NCBI GenBank assembly: GCA_023300205.1
Contig: JALZVD010000368.1
Location: forward strand, 1-15,293
Origin: Akkermansiaceae bacterium
Lineage (GTDB): Bacteria; Verrucomicrobiota; Verrucomicrobiia; Verrucomicrobiales; Akkermansiaceae
Length of the DNA: 15,293 nucleotides
Reading direction: 5' to 3'
Shown here: in pieces, positions 7,756 through 13,788 of the stretch
How the letters are laid out: every line of letters begins with the position of its first letter
Numbering within the stretch: position 1 is the stretch's first letter
Made by a program: the position numbers and the translations under genes
Notes under the pieces: generated by a model
The model's database searches: none
What the model saw: the letters and a program-made list of their open reading frames with translations, nothing else
What the model was told of the DNA's origin: nothing

Positions 7756-8292
7756 ATGGCCTGCATCATCATCGGAATCACTGGCTCCATCGCCGCTTAT
7801 AAAGCCGCAGACATCACCTCACAACTCATCAAAGATGGCCATGAAGTACACGTCGTCATGACTCAGTCAGCCACTGAATTCATCACCCCTCTCACCCTTC
7901 AAGTCCTCTCCAGAAATCCCGTCCTCGTATCATTAGAAGATGAAAAGCAATCCTGGAAACCCGGCCACATTGACCTCGCAGACCGCGCAGACCTCTTCGT
8001 CATCGCTCCCGCCAGTGCCAACACCATCGGTAACCTAGCAAACGGACTAGCACCAGACCCACTCACCTCCATCTACCTCGCCACCAAAGCCAAGATACTC
8101 ATCGCACCCGCCATGAACGGCAAAATGTGGGACCACCCAGCCACCCAGCGGAACGTCAACACCCTCACCAAAGACGGCTGCAAATTCATCGGCCCAGAAC
8201 AACACGGCATGCTAGCCTGCGGCTACAAAGGCAGCGGCAGACTCCAAGACGTAGAAACCATCCTACAGAAAATAACCTCCCTCATATCATAA
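7756..8292 (+). CDS. coaC: Phosphopantothenoylcysteine decarboxylase (CoaC, stand-alone)
   Basis: This FMN enzyme of the HFCD family decarboxylates 4'-phosphopantothenoylcysteine to 4'-phosphopantetheine in coenzyme A synthesis. The 178-residue product has GITGSIAAYKAAD at the N-terminus, His71 in PGHIDLADRADLFVIAPASA, the PxMNxxMW motif (PAMNGKMW, 118-125) and Cys155 in ACGYKGSGRL, so the catalytic set looks intact. Most bacteria fuse CoaC to CoaB in one protein (Dfp); this frame stops right after the CoaC domain. A separate CoaB is encoded on the other strand at 11519-12181. It starts 18 bases after glgA, probably in the same transcript, with no Shine-Dalgarno site. Confidence 0.93.
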   Translation: MACIIIGITGSIAAYKAADITSQLIKDGHEVHVVMTQSATEFITPLTLQVLSRNPVLVSLEDEKQSWKPGHIDLADRADLFVIAPASANTIGNLANGLAPDPLTSIYLATKAKILIAPAMNGKMWDHPATQRNVNTLTKDGCKFIGPEQHGMLACGYKGSGRLQDVETILQKITSLIS

Positions 8293-8384
8293 CAGCCACA
8301 GTCTCACCAAACCACTTCATCCACTATAAAAGATGCATACCTATTCCCTCCCCAAAGAAAAATCCTGTCAAATCACAAAATAAA

Positions 8385-8482
8385 GGCAAGAGATAGAAGC
8401 TTCGCTACAGGAACAATTTTAAAAGATAAAGGTCCTAGCTGTTATTTTCACCCCGCTCTGGTTTTCCAGAGCGGGGTTCTTG
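8385..8482 (+). pseudogene. 3'-end relic of an earlier PEP-CTERM gene copy
   Basis: GGCAAGAGATAG (8385-8396) matches the final codons CGTAAAAGATAG of the second PEP-CTERM gene. The match continues downstream with CTTCGCTACA...ACAATTTT and then the same GC-rich terminator, as after that gene at 10511-10588. No PEP-CTERM coding sequence is recognisable further upstream, so only the last few codons, trailer and terminator of this copy remain. This implies at least three copies at some time, or an unequal recombination that left the 3' end of one unit. Alignment was done by eye. Confidence 0.55.
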
Positions 8483-8486
8483 TTTT
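8451..8486 (+). terminator. Intrinsic terminator in front of the first PEP-CTERM gene
   Basis: CCCCGCTCTGG (8451-8461), loop TTTT and CCAGAGCGGGG (8466-8476) form a perfect 11-bp stem, followed by TTCTTGTTTTT. It could end the glgA-coaC transcript, but the flanking sequence shows it belongs to the PEP-CTERM repeat unit. Confidence 0.9.
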
Positions 8487-8632
8487 TAAAGATCATTAAA
8501 TGCCTGACGTTCACCCTCTGCATCACAATAGCATTTTATTAAAAAAAGAGCGCTCAAGGTAACCATTTGTCCATAATACCTGATTTTTTTGAACCCCCCT
8601 CTTTAAAGTTAATTATTGTTTAAGTTTAACCT

Positions 8633-8660
8633 TTGACATAATATAAATAATTACTAAACT
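8633..8660 (+). promoter_or_regulatory. Sigma-70-type promoter of first PEP-CTERM gene
   Basis: A perfect -35 TTGACA (8633-8638), a 16-base spacer and TAAACT (8655-8660) as -10. The second copy has the same -35 and spacing with TAAAAT. Predicted transcription start is near 8667, leaving a leader of about 137 bases. Confidence 0.65.
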
Positions 8661-8677
8661 ACAAAGTGTGTAGAGCA

Positions 8678-8695
8678 TGTAACCAAATGGTTACA
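8678..8695. promoter_or_regulatory. 18-bp palindrome, possible operator (copy 1)
   Basis: TGTAACCA-AA-TGGTTACA is a perfect 8-bp inverted repeat about 11 bases after the predicted transcription start. It is identical in the second copy. The shape and the TGTAACC/GGTTACA half-sites resemble LacI/GntR-family operators, but no regulator gene is nearby. A leader RNA hairpin is the alternative. Confidence 0.5.
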
Positions 8696-8719
8696 CCTTC
8701 CTAGAAGTTTAATAAACCG

Positions 8720-8776
8720 ATGAAAATGTTCATTTCCCCCCGTGGATACACACTTAAGGCTTTGCGGAGTGCCTAA
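8720..8776 (+). CDS. Upstream ORF / leader peptide, 18 codons (copy 1)
   Basis: It encodes MKMFISPRGYTLKALRSA and stops with TAA, 27 bases before the start of the PEP-CTERM gene. The second copy has the same length, the same distance to the gene and the peptide MKMFTSPRGFTLKALRSD. No strong Shine-Dalgarno site precedes it, which is normal for this genome. The stop codon lies in the loop of a 7-bp hairpin: GGAGTGC (8766-8772), loop CTAAA, GCACTTC (8778-8784). Ribosomes on the ORF would therefore affect folding near the main start. The RG(Y/F)TLK segment faintly recalls prepilin leaders, but no hydrophobic helix follows. Expression is inferred, not shown. Confidence 0.4.
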   Translation: MKMFISPRGYTLKALRSA

Positions 8777-8803
8777 AGCACTTCCAAAGAAACTAATCAT
8801 ACT

Positions 8804-9451
8804 ATGAAAAATACACTAATCACTCTAGCTTCCGTTGCCACTCTTGCCGCTTCTGCTAACGGCCAGGTCATTAACTGGGCTACTCTAGGAGCAGATGCTA
8901 ACACCATCGCATCATTAGGTGGACAAACATTTACCGATATTGGAACGACTCTAGGCATCGCAGACTATGTTGGTATTGATCTAAATCTTAACTATACATT
9001 TGATGGAACTGGCAATCAACGCTTTGAAATCAATGGAACAAGCACATCGAGTGTCAATGGACTTTCAACTACTGCCCAAAATAATAATTACATAGTAATT
9101 GATGGAACACTTGCTTTTTCTTTCTCAACTCCTGTAGGTTTAACTTTTGTAAATGGCAGTGGATTATCAACTGGTGAAACCAACTTCGTCAGAGGTAACG
9201 GAAGTCTTACCAGCACTCACACAGAGGCAGGCTTAGTCCTTACAGATGATAGCGTTTTTAATAGCACTTCTTCTACAATCGTTACACCTACGATCACATG
9301 GTCAGGAACTGGGACCAGCTTCGGACATGGAGCAGATGTCGGTGGATTTTCAGCAGGTCGCCTAACCCTTACTTCAAACGTTCCAGAGCCATCAAGCACA
9401 TCACTTCTTGGACTCGGTGCTCTAGGCCTTCTTGCACGTCGTAAGAGATAA
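8804..9451 (+). CDS. PEP-CTERM sorting-domain protein, copy 1
   Basis: The 215-residue secreted protein has a signal peptide (residues 1 to about 20: MKNTLITLASVATLAASANG) and a Ser/Thr/Gly/Asn-rich, probably beta-rich body. It ends with a PEP-CTERM domain at 193-215: VPEPSS, a hydrophobic segment LLGLGALGLLA and the basic tail RRKR. In known systems an exosortase cleaves near the PEP motif after export, leaving the protein at the surface or in extracellular polymer. I recognise no function for residues 22-190; there are no Cys residues or catalytic motifs. Signal peptide, tail and 5' leader match the next gene closely while the body does not. No Shine-Dalgarno site is seen. Base composition is richer in G than in neighbouring plus-strand genes. 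Confidence 0.9.
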   Translation: MKNTLITLASVATLAASANGQVINWATLGADANTIASLGGQTFTDIGTTLGIADYVGIDLNLNYTFDGTGNQRFEINGTSTSSVNGLSTTAQNNNYIVIDGTLAFSFSTPVGLTFVNGSGLSTGETNFVRGNGSLTSTHTEAGLVLTDDSVFNSTSSTIVTPTITWSGTGTSFGHGADVGGFSAGRLTLTSNVPEPSSTSLLGLGALGLLARRKR

Positions 9452-9513
9452 CCTTTAGTTTAAGGATAAAGATCCTACAATTTAAACCCGTTCTGGTTTT
9501 CCAGAGCGGGTTT
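9380..9513 (+). repeat. Direct repeat, 3' module copy 1 (PEP-CTERM tail and terminator)
   Basis: Codons for the VPEP...RRKR tail, the trailer ATCCTACAAT and the terminator match 10439-10588. The protein bodies between the 5' and 3' modules show no detectable similarity. Confidence 0.85.
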
Positions 9514-9521
9514 CTTGCTTT
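9484..9521 (+). terminator. Intrinsic terminator of PEP-CTERM gene copy 1
   Basis: AAACCCGTTCTGG (9484-9496), loop TTTT and CCAGAGCGGGTTT (9501-9513) give a 13-bp stem with one G-T pair, followed by a T-rich stretch. It shares ancestry with the terminators at 8451 and 10559. Confidence 0.9.
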
Positions 9522-9667
9522 TAAAAATCATTGAATGCCTGAAGCTTCACCTCTGTTCACAATAATATTTTATTAGAAAATATGCGCATTTAAGGCCATT
9601 ATTTGTTCATTAACACCTACTTTTTTAAAGTTCGCTTTTAAAGTTAACCATTATTTAAGTTTAACCC

Positions 9668-9695
9668 TTGACACAATATAAATAATTACTAAAAT
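9668..9695 (+). promoter_or_regulatory. Sigma-70-type promoter of second PEP-CTERM gene
   Basis: TTGACA (9668-9673), 16-base spacer, TAAAAT (9690-9695). It is slightly closer to consensus than copy 1. Predicted start near 9702. Confidence 0.7.
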
Positions 9696-9712
9696 ACACA
9701 CTGTGCAGAGCA

Positions 9713-9730
9713 TGTAACCAAATGGTTACA
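9713..9730. promoter_or_regulatory. 18-bp palindrome, possible operator (copy 2)
   Basis: TGTAACCA-AA-TGGTTACA, identical to copy 1 and at the same distance from the promoter and start codon. The surrounding 29 bases are also unchanged, while flanking positions differ between copies. Confidence 0.5.
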
Positions 9731-9754
9731 CCTTCTTAGAAGTTTAATAAACCG

Positions 9755-9811
9755 ATGAAAATGTTCACTTCCCCCCGTGGATTCACACTCAAGGCTTTAC
9801 GGAGTGACTAA
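9755..9811 (+). CDS. Upstream ORF / leader peptide, 18 codons (copy 2)
   Basis: It encodes MKMFTSPRGFTLKALRSD and ends in TAA, 27 bases before the second PEP-CTERM start. Against copy 1 there are five base differences: two silent, one conservative (Tyr/Phe) and two non-conservative (Ile/Thr, Ala/Asp). None affects start, stop or frame. The stop lies in the loop of a 6-bp hairpin (9801-9806 with 9814-9819). The retained frame may simply reflect recent duplication. Confidence 0.4.
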   Translation: MKMFTSPRGFTLKALRSD

Positions 9812-9838
9812 AACACTTCCTAAAAAACTAATCATACT

Positions 9839-10510
9839 ATGAAAAAGACACTAATCACTCTAGCTTCCGTTGCCTCTCTTGCAGCTTCTGTCCAAGCTCA
9901 GACAGTAATATTAACTGATAATACTCTTAGCTCCGCAATAGAGATTCTGCACACAGAAAATAATACAGGTGTAGGCACTACATACTCATACACAGCACAA
10001 TCAGTAGGTGGAAATACTGGCGCTTTCGCTCAATTTGATTTATCAACAAGCTGGGATGGAAATGGAACTTTTGGGAATCAAGGCACTTATTACAGCATTC
10101 CAGGGTTGTCTTTTGATCCCACGGCACTAGGTAAAGCAATTGAGTCTATTACTTTTTCTGCTGATATTTTTGGCTTAACTAGTAATACAGGGCTAAGATA
10201 TGCTGCTTTTCAAGGATCTACTAGATTGATTTTGGGAGATGCATCATCGAATGGAATAAATTTTTCAGAAGCATGGGGTAAGAATACTTTTACAACAACA
10301 AGTTTTAACTCTCTGGATACATCAGCTACTGGTGATGTCATTACATTTGGTCTATGGGTTGGAAACGGTATAAGCAATCCTGAACCTAGGGTACTTACTA
10401 CAGCTGTTGGTGTTGATAACCTTAGTATTAGCGTAGCAGTGCCAGAGCCATCAAGCACAGCGCTTATTGGACTCGCCGCCCTGGGCCTTCTTGCTCGTCG
10501 TAAAAGATAG
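9839..10510 (+). CDS. PEP-CTERM sorting-domain protein, copy 2
   Basis: The 223-residue secreted protein has a signal peptide with a good cleavage site (MKKTLITLASVASLAASVQA, then QT) and a PEP-CTERM tail at 201-223: VPEPSS, LIGLAALGLLA, then RRKR. The body is Thr/Ser/Gly/Asn-rich with segments such as LSFDPTALGKAIESITFSAD and ending in GVDNLSISV before the tail. This resembles the beta-sandwich bodies often seen in PEP-CTERM proteins, but I cannot name a fold. It has no Cys residues and no enzyme motif. The body shares nothing obvious with the preceding gene although both ends do. Its fate should depend on an exosortase encoded elsewhere. Confidence 0.9.
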   Translation: MKKTLITLASVASLAASVQAQTVILTDNTLSSAIEILHTENNTGVGTTYSYTAQSVGGNTGAFAQFDLSTSWDGNGTFGNQGTYYSIPGLSFDPTALGKAIESITFSADIFGLTSNTGLRYAAFQGSTRLILGDASSNGINFSEAWGKNTFTTTSFNSLDTSATGDVITFGLWVGNGISNPEPRVLTTAVGVDNLSISVAVPEPSSTALIGLAALGLLARRKR

Positions 10511-10588
10511 ACCCTTCGCTGCAAAAACAATTTTTCAGGATCAAGATCCTACAATTTTAAACCCGCTCTGCTTTTACAGAGCGGGTTT
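10439..10588 (+). repeat. Direct repeat, 3' module copy 2
   Basis: Second copy of the PEP-CTERM tail and terminator segment. Its trailer (CTTCGCTGCA...ACAATTTT) is closer to the relic at 8385-8482 than to the first gene's trailer. The repeat ends at the terminator: the spacer found after the other two terminators is absent here. Confidence 0.85.
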
Positions 10589-10596
10589 CTTACTTT
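10559..10596 (+). terminator. Intrinsic terminator of PEP-CTERM gene copy 2
   Basis: AAACCCGCTCTG (10559-10570), loop CTTTTA and CAGAGCGGGTTT (10577-10588) form a 12-bp stem followed by CTTACTTT. It also separates this transcript from the convergent phosphatase gene. Confidence 0.9.
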
Positions 10597-10741
10597 CTAT
10601 CGATAGGCTCTATCCCAGAGGTAGATCTTATAGAAGAATAGTACCAATGACTAATCAACCAGTAAATCCATGACACACACCCGATTCACACGTCCTCAGA
10701 ACACCTAAGTCTACAAGATTAAAGGCCGTAGAAAAACCTCA

Positions 10742-11491
10742 CTATAAAATCTCCTCAATCGGAATCTTCCCATTTGTAGCAATAATGCTCATGACATCTG
10801 GCTCACCCTCCTTTGGCGTCAGAGTAACCTTCCCGCCAGTCGCCTCTATCAGCAACTGACCCGCAGCTATATCCCACAAAGAAATCCTAGACTCCACATA
10901 CGCATCCAGTCTCCCTGTGGCAATGTAAGCCATGCCCAGTGCAGCAGAACCCATCATGCGCATCTTACGCGCTCGCAATGACGCTCTACGGAATCTTTCC
11001 AACCCCGTAGAAAGCGCATCCTCCGTCTTACCACAGCCCACATAAAGAATACTCTCCTCCAGCTTCGTCCGTGAGCTACAAGAAATCTCCTTCCCATTCA
11101 GATAAGGCTTCTCTCCCTTCACCACCGTCCATAAATCATCCATCGACGGGTCATAAATCACCCCCACTGTTAACTCACCCTTACACCTCAGAGCGATCGA
11201 AATACAATAATGAGGAATCCCATAAAAGAAATTCACCGTCCCATCAATCGGATCAACAATCCATTGATTCTCTGAATCCTGATCACCTGCAATACCCTCT
11301 TCACCATAAAGAGCATAACTAGGAAAATCTCCTAACAAAATCCCCGTGATCAAATCCTGTGACTCCCTATCCAGAGCCAATTTAATATCATGATGCTTCG
11401 CCTCATCCACCTCCAAGGCACAACCAAAATTCTCTCTCAAAAGCACACCCGCTGCCTTTGCTGCCTTCACTGCTGTATCTACCGCTTTCAT
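10742..11491 (-). CDS. Inositol monophosphatase family protein (SuhB/HisN-like)
   Basis: The 249-residue metal-dependent sugar or inositol phosphatase has the family's metal-binding motifs: GEEG at 63-66, DPIDGTVNF at 80-88 and the C-terminal WDIAAGQLLIEATGG from Trp206, so the Mg site looks complete. Known relatives hydrolyse inositol-1-phosphate (SuhB), histidinol phosphate (HisN) or 3'-phosphoadenosine phosphate (CysQ); I cannot choose among these from sequence. It follows coaB by 27 bases on the same strand, probably one transcript. Upstream of the ATG is GAGAGAGAAAATTT, a weak purine-rich site. Confidence 0.9.
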   Translation of the reverse strand: MKAVDTAVKAAKAAGVLLRENFGCALEVDEAKHHDIKLALDRESQDLITGILLGDFPSYALYGEEGIAGDQDSENQWIVDPIDGTVNFFYGIPHYCISIALRCKGELTVGVIYDPSMDDLWTVVKGEKPYLNGKEISCSSRTKLEESILYVGCGKTEDALSTGLERFRRASLRARKMRMMGSAALGMAYIATGRLDAYVESRISLWDIAAGQLLIEATGGKVTLTPKEGEPDVMSIIATNGKIPIEEIL

Positions 11492-11518
11492 AAATTTTCT
11501 CTCTCTAGTTACCCCACC

Positions 11519-12181
11519 CTATAATCCTACACTACGCCGCCTATCTTCCTCCATCCCCATAGCCACCTCCACCACACTATGCGCTATCCTATGCTTATCA
11601 GCCTTAGCCACCCTCTCCTCATCATCTCGGAACACCAAGATCACCTCATTCTCATCAGAATCAAACCCTATGTCCCTCCTTGAAACATCATTCGCCACAA
11701 CCATATCACACCCCTTCTTTAAAAGCTTACCCCGCGCGTTCTCAACCATATTCTCTGTCTCCGCTGCAAACCCCACTAGCGTCCCTTCAAACAAAAACTC
11801 TCCTCGCGCAGAACCAAGTATATCCACATTACGCAAGAGATTCAAAGTCAACTCCTCACCACCCTTCTTCATCTTCTGCTCAGCCACAACCACCGGCCTA
11901 TAATCCGCCACAGCTGCCGCAAAAATAGCCACATCAGCCTTCCCTATCCACCTCTCAACCACTGCATACATTTCAGCAGCACTCTCCACAGGTATATAAT
12001 CCACCCCATCCGGCACCTCCAGACCTGCATCGGTAGGACCAGAAATTAAAATCACCCGCTGACCCTTACCCGCCGCCACATCCGCCAGCGCATACCCCAT
12101 CTTCCCAGATGAACGATTCGTCAAATACCGAACCGGATCGATCGCCTCCCTCGTAGGCCCTGCTGTAATAAGAATAGTCAT
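11519..12181 (-). CDS. coaB: Phosphopantothenate--cysteine ligase (CoaB, stand-alone)
   Basis: CoaB condenses phosphopantothenate with cysteine, just before the CoaC step. The 220-residue product starts directly with the domain motif ITAGPTREAIDPVRYLTNRS followed by SGKMG (to residue 29). It continues with AAVADYRP (89-96), Lys103 and Lys105 in EQKMKKGG, and VGFAAETENMVENARGKL, as in the C-terminal half of fused Dfp proteins. It has no flavodomain. The matching CoaC is at 7756-8292 on the opposite strand, about 3.2 kb away. The N-terminal Met coincides with the domain start, so no truncation is implied. No Shine-Dalgarno site. Confidence 0.93.
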   Translation of the reverse strand: MTILITAGPTREAIDPVRYLTNRSSGKMGYALADVAAGKGQRVILISGPTDAGLEVPDGVDYIPVESAAEMYAVVERWIGKADVAIFAAAVADYRPVVVAEQKMKKGGEELTLNLLRNVDILGSARGEFLFEGTLVGFAAETENMVENARGKLLKKGCDMVVANDVSRRDIGFDSDENEVILVFRDDEERVAKADKHRIAHSVVEVAMGMEEDRRRSVGL

Positions 12182-12303
12182 TTAATTGCTACCCAGAACC
12201 TAACAACATCCTTACAAGCTACAATAGAAAATATTTTTTCAACCCAACCCTCAATCAACCAGCACAAAACATCACCAAATCCTCAATCGCTACCTCTCCT
12301 TAA

Positions 12304-13032
12304 TTACTCTCCCTGATAGCGATAATGCCCAGTGATCGTAAACGTAAGCAAATCATTGCTCCACTCAGCACCATCACCATTATTATGAACTACCCAAACC
12401 TCGCCAAAATGTGAACCAGGACCAGGAACAACAATCCCTATATGCGGGCGACCATCTGGCAAACTCCAAACCACAATATCTCCATTGCTGTAATCAATAG
12501 TCGAACGCGTATTCTCAAGCTTCACTCCATGTCGCTCAAAAAACCGCTGTTGATTCTGAACCCTTCGATGATCAATATTTGTATCCGTTTGCCTCTGATT
12601 CCACAACTGCGGATACTGATGAAAATTCTCCTTCATGTCCTCGTGAATCAACACCTGTAAATCCACACCTAGCTGACGATAAGCCCTCACAACCATATCC
12701 GTACTCGTTCCACGATCAGCAGAAATATCACCATTTGGGTAACCTATGTTATTATACACAGATCCATCATAGATCACACCCTGCCGTGTTCTATCCAGAG
12801 CCGCTGCTGCCAATCTATCTCCATAGCCACCTGTATTAGAAAGATCATTAATAGCCCCCTCTAACTTCATATCTGTTGGCAAATCATTAGAACTCTTCAC
12901 CAAATCAGCAAACGCAGGCCACGCAAAATAACTCACAAACACACCAGCCAGAAGCATAATTACCCAGCCACCCATCACAGGCTTCTTGCGTTTCTTCTCC
13001 GGCACAGGGCCTATGTATTCAATTGGGGTCAT
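12304..13032 (-). CDS. Membrane-anchored DUF1287 protein (YijF-like)
   Basis: The 242-residue product has a basic N-terminus (KKRKKP) and one hydrophobic segment at about 20-43, so it is probably anchored in the inner membrane with its domain outside. The rest matches DUF1287 as I recall it: RQGVIYDGSVYNNIGYPNGD, DRGTSTDMVVRAYRQLGVDL, VLIHEDMKENFHQYPQLW, NIDHRRVQNQQRFFERHG, GDIVVWSLPDGRPHIGIV (His197) and the end TITGHYRYQ. The family is thought to have an NlpC/P60-like fold. In relatives I remember Cys in the sequence DRGVCTD; here that position is Ser110. Function is unknown; a cell-envelope role is inference. Confidence 0.85.
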   Translation of the reverse strand: MTPIEYIGPVPEKKRKKPVMGGWVIMLLAGVFVSYFAWPAFADLVKSSNDLPTDMKLEGAINDLSNTGGYGDRLAAAALDRTRQGVIYDGSVYNNIGYPNGDISADRGTSTDMVVRAYRQLGVDLQVLIHEDMKENFHQYPQLWNQRQTDTNIDHRRVQNQQRFFERHGVKLENTRSTIDYSNGDIVVWSLPDGRPHIGIVVPGPGSHFGEVWVVHNNGDGAEWSNDLLTFTITGHYRYQGE

Positions 13033-13057
13033 CTGCTACTGCTGTATCTTACTATAA

Positions 13058-13086
13058 ACAATACTGTTAGACCATCTTTTTTTCAA
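13058..13086 (-). promoter_or_regulatory. Possible promoter of the DUF1287 gene
   Basis: On the minus strand TTGAAA (13081-13086), 17 bases, then TATTGT (13058-13063). This would start transcription about 18 bases before the ATG. It matches consensus at 4 of 6 positions in each box, in AT-rich DNA, so chance is possible. Confidence 0.35.
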
Positions 13087-13151
13087 TATTCAGAAAAAAA
13101 CTTACCCATACTTTTATAAACAGAACTCACATCACAGAAACCCCTCACACT

Positions 13152-13637
13152 CTAACAAGAACCTAACATCTCGCAAACCAGATTTCTACCCTCACAAATA
13201 GATTCAGAGCCGTCACTCCCCTTCACCCGTCTCACCACATGCTCTATCCCCACGCACCAAGCACCCTCAGGAATCAACTCCGGAAACTTATCTGCCCACT
13301 CCACCACCAACACACCATCCCTATCCAAATAATCTTCCCACCCTATCTCAAGCATCTCCTCAGCCTTCTCTAACCGATACACATCAAAATGAAACACATC
13401 CACCTCACCTACACCATCACCCGCGAGATATTCATTCACCAGAGCAAAAGTAGGACTCGTCACCTCACCAACATAACCCTTACTCAACGCTATTCCCTGA
13501 GTCAGATGCGTCTTCCCCGCACCCAAGTCACCAATAAGAGCTACAACATCACCAGATTTCAACCGCTCACCCATCTTCACCCCAAACTCCCTCATCGCAT
13601 CCGCACCAATGATCTCTACTGGAAATAATTCATTCAT
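13152..13637 (-). CDS. tsaE: tRNA threonylcarbamoyladenosine biosynthesis ATPase TsaE
   Basis: TsaE is the P-loop ATPase that works with TsaB and TsaD to make t6A37 on ANN-decoding tRNAs. The 161-residue product has Walker A GDLGAGKT at 36-43, then SPTFALVNEY, VFHFDVYRLEKAEEMLEIGW and VLVVEWADKFPELIP, all family signatures. The ATG at 13635-13637 was chosen because GAGG lies 5 bases upstream (AAAGAGGTGTGG); an in-frame GTG two codons earlier would sit on that site. TsaB and TsaD are not in the window. The 3' tail (MLGSC end) is unremarkable. Confidence 0.95.
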   Translation of the reverse strand: MNELFPVEIIGADAMREFGVKMGERLKSGDVVALIGDLGAGKTHLTQGIALSKGYVGEVTSPTFALVNEYLAGDGVGEVDVFHFDVYRLEKAEEMLEIGWEDYLDRDGVLVVEWADKFPELIPEGAWCVGIEHVVRRVKGSDGSESICEGRNLVCEMLGSC

Positions 13638-13788
13638 CCACACCTCTTTAACACCAGTTCTAAATTATTTGTATTAAATTATAAAAAAAACTTGTCGAAC
13701 TCCCTACATTATGTTCCATTTCCGCCCCGCGAGAGATGAATAACTCATCTACTCCAAATACCATTTAACCAACAACCTTGTCACGACC

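Larger units (their letters stand above)
8293..8803. other. Intergenic region between coaC and the first PEP-CTERM gene
   Basis: In order it holds about 90 bases with nothing recognisable, a decayed 3' end of a PEP-CTERM gene (from about 8385), an intrinsic terminator (8451-8482), an AT-rich spacer, a promoter, an 18-bp palindrome, an 18-codon upstream ORF and a small hairpin before the start codon. Apart from the first 90 bases, all of it recurs around the second PEP-CTERM gene or its 3' end. The individual elements are listed separately. Confidence 0.7.
8440..8870 (+). repeat. Direct repeat, 5' module copy 1 (terminator to signal peptide)
   Basis: From the terminator through promoter, palindrome, upstream ORF and signal-peptide codons this segment matches 9475-9905 at a 1035-base offset. 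From 8633 to the gene start the alignment has no gaps. I count about 13 mismatches in the 149 bases from the -10 to the start codon. Similarity fades near the signal-peptide cleavage site. Confidence 0.9.
9452..9838. other. Intergenic region between the two PEP-CTERM genes
   Basis: It holds the trailer and terminator of the first gene, an AT-rich spacer of about 150 bases, then the promoter, palindrome, upstream ORF and hairpin of the second gene. It parallels 8397-8803 throughout, with small indels only in the AT-rich spacer. Confidence 0.85.
9475..9905 (+). repeat. Direct repeat, 5' module copy 2
   Basis: Second copy of the terminator-promoter-leader-signal-peptide segment described at 8440-8870. 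Confidence 0.9.

Noticed and set aside
8127..8396. 89-codon ORF overlapping the end of coaC
   Set aside because: It overlaps coaC in another frame with Pro/Arg/His-rich, unstructured translation. Its last codons coincide with the PEP-CTERM relic by position only.
8385..10590. Repeat array as a transposon, integron or CRISPR
   Set aside because: There is no transposase or integrase, no terminal inverted repeats and no short regularly spaced repeats. The repeats are promoter/leader/tail modules of genes.
10597..10606. 10-bp palindrome CTATCGATAG after the last PEP-CTERM terminator
   Set aside because: It is short and occurs once. It is not flanked by duplicated target bases or any mobile-element gene, so there is no support for an insertion or attachment site.
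13668..13788. Promoter of rplU
   Set aside because: TTGTAT, TTGTCG and several AT-rich hexamers occur, but no pair with 16-18 base spacing could be defended.
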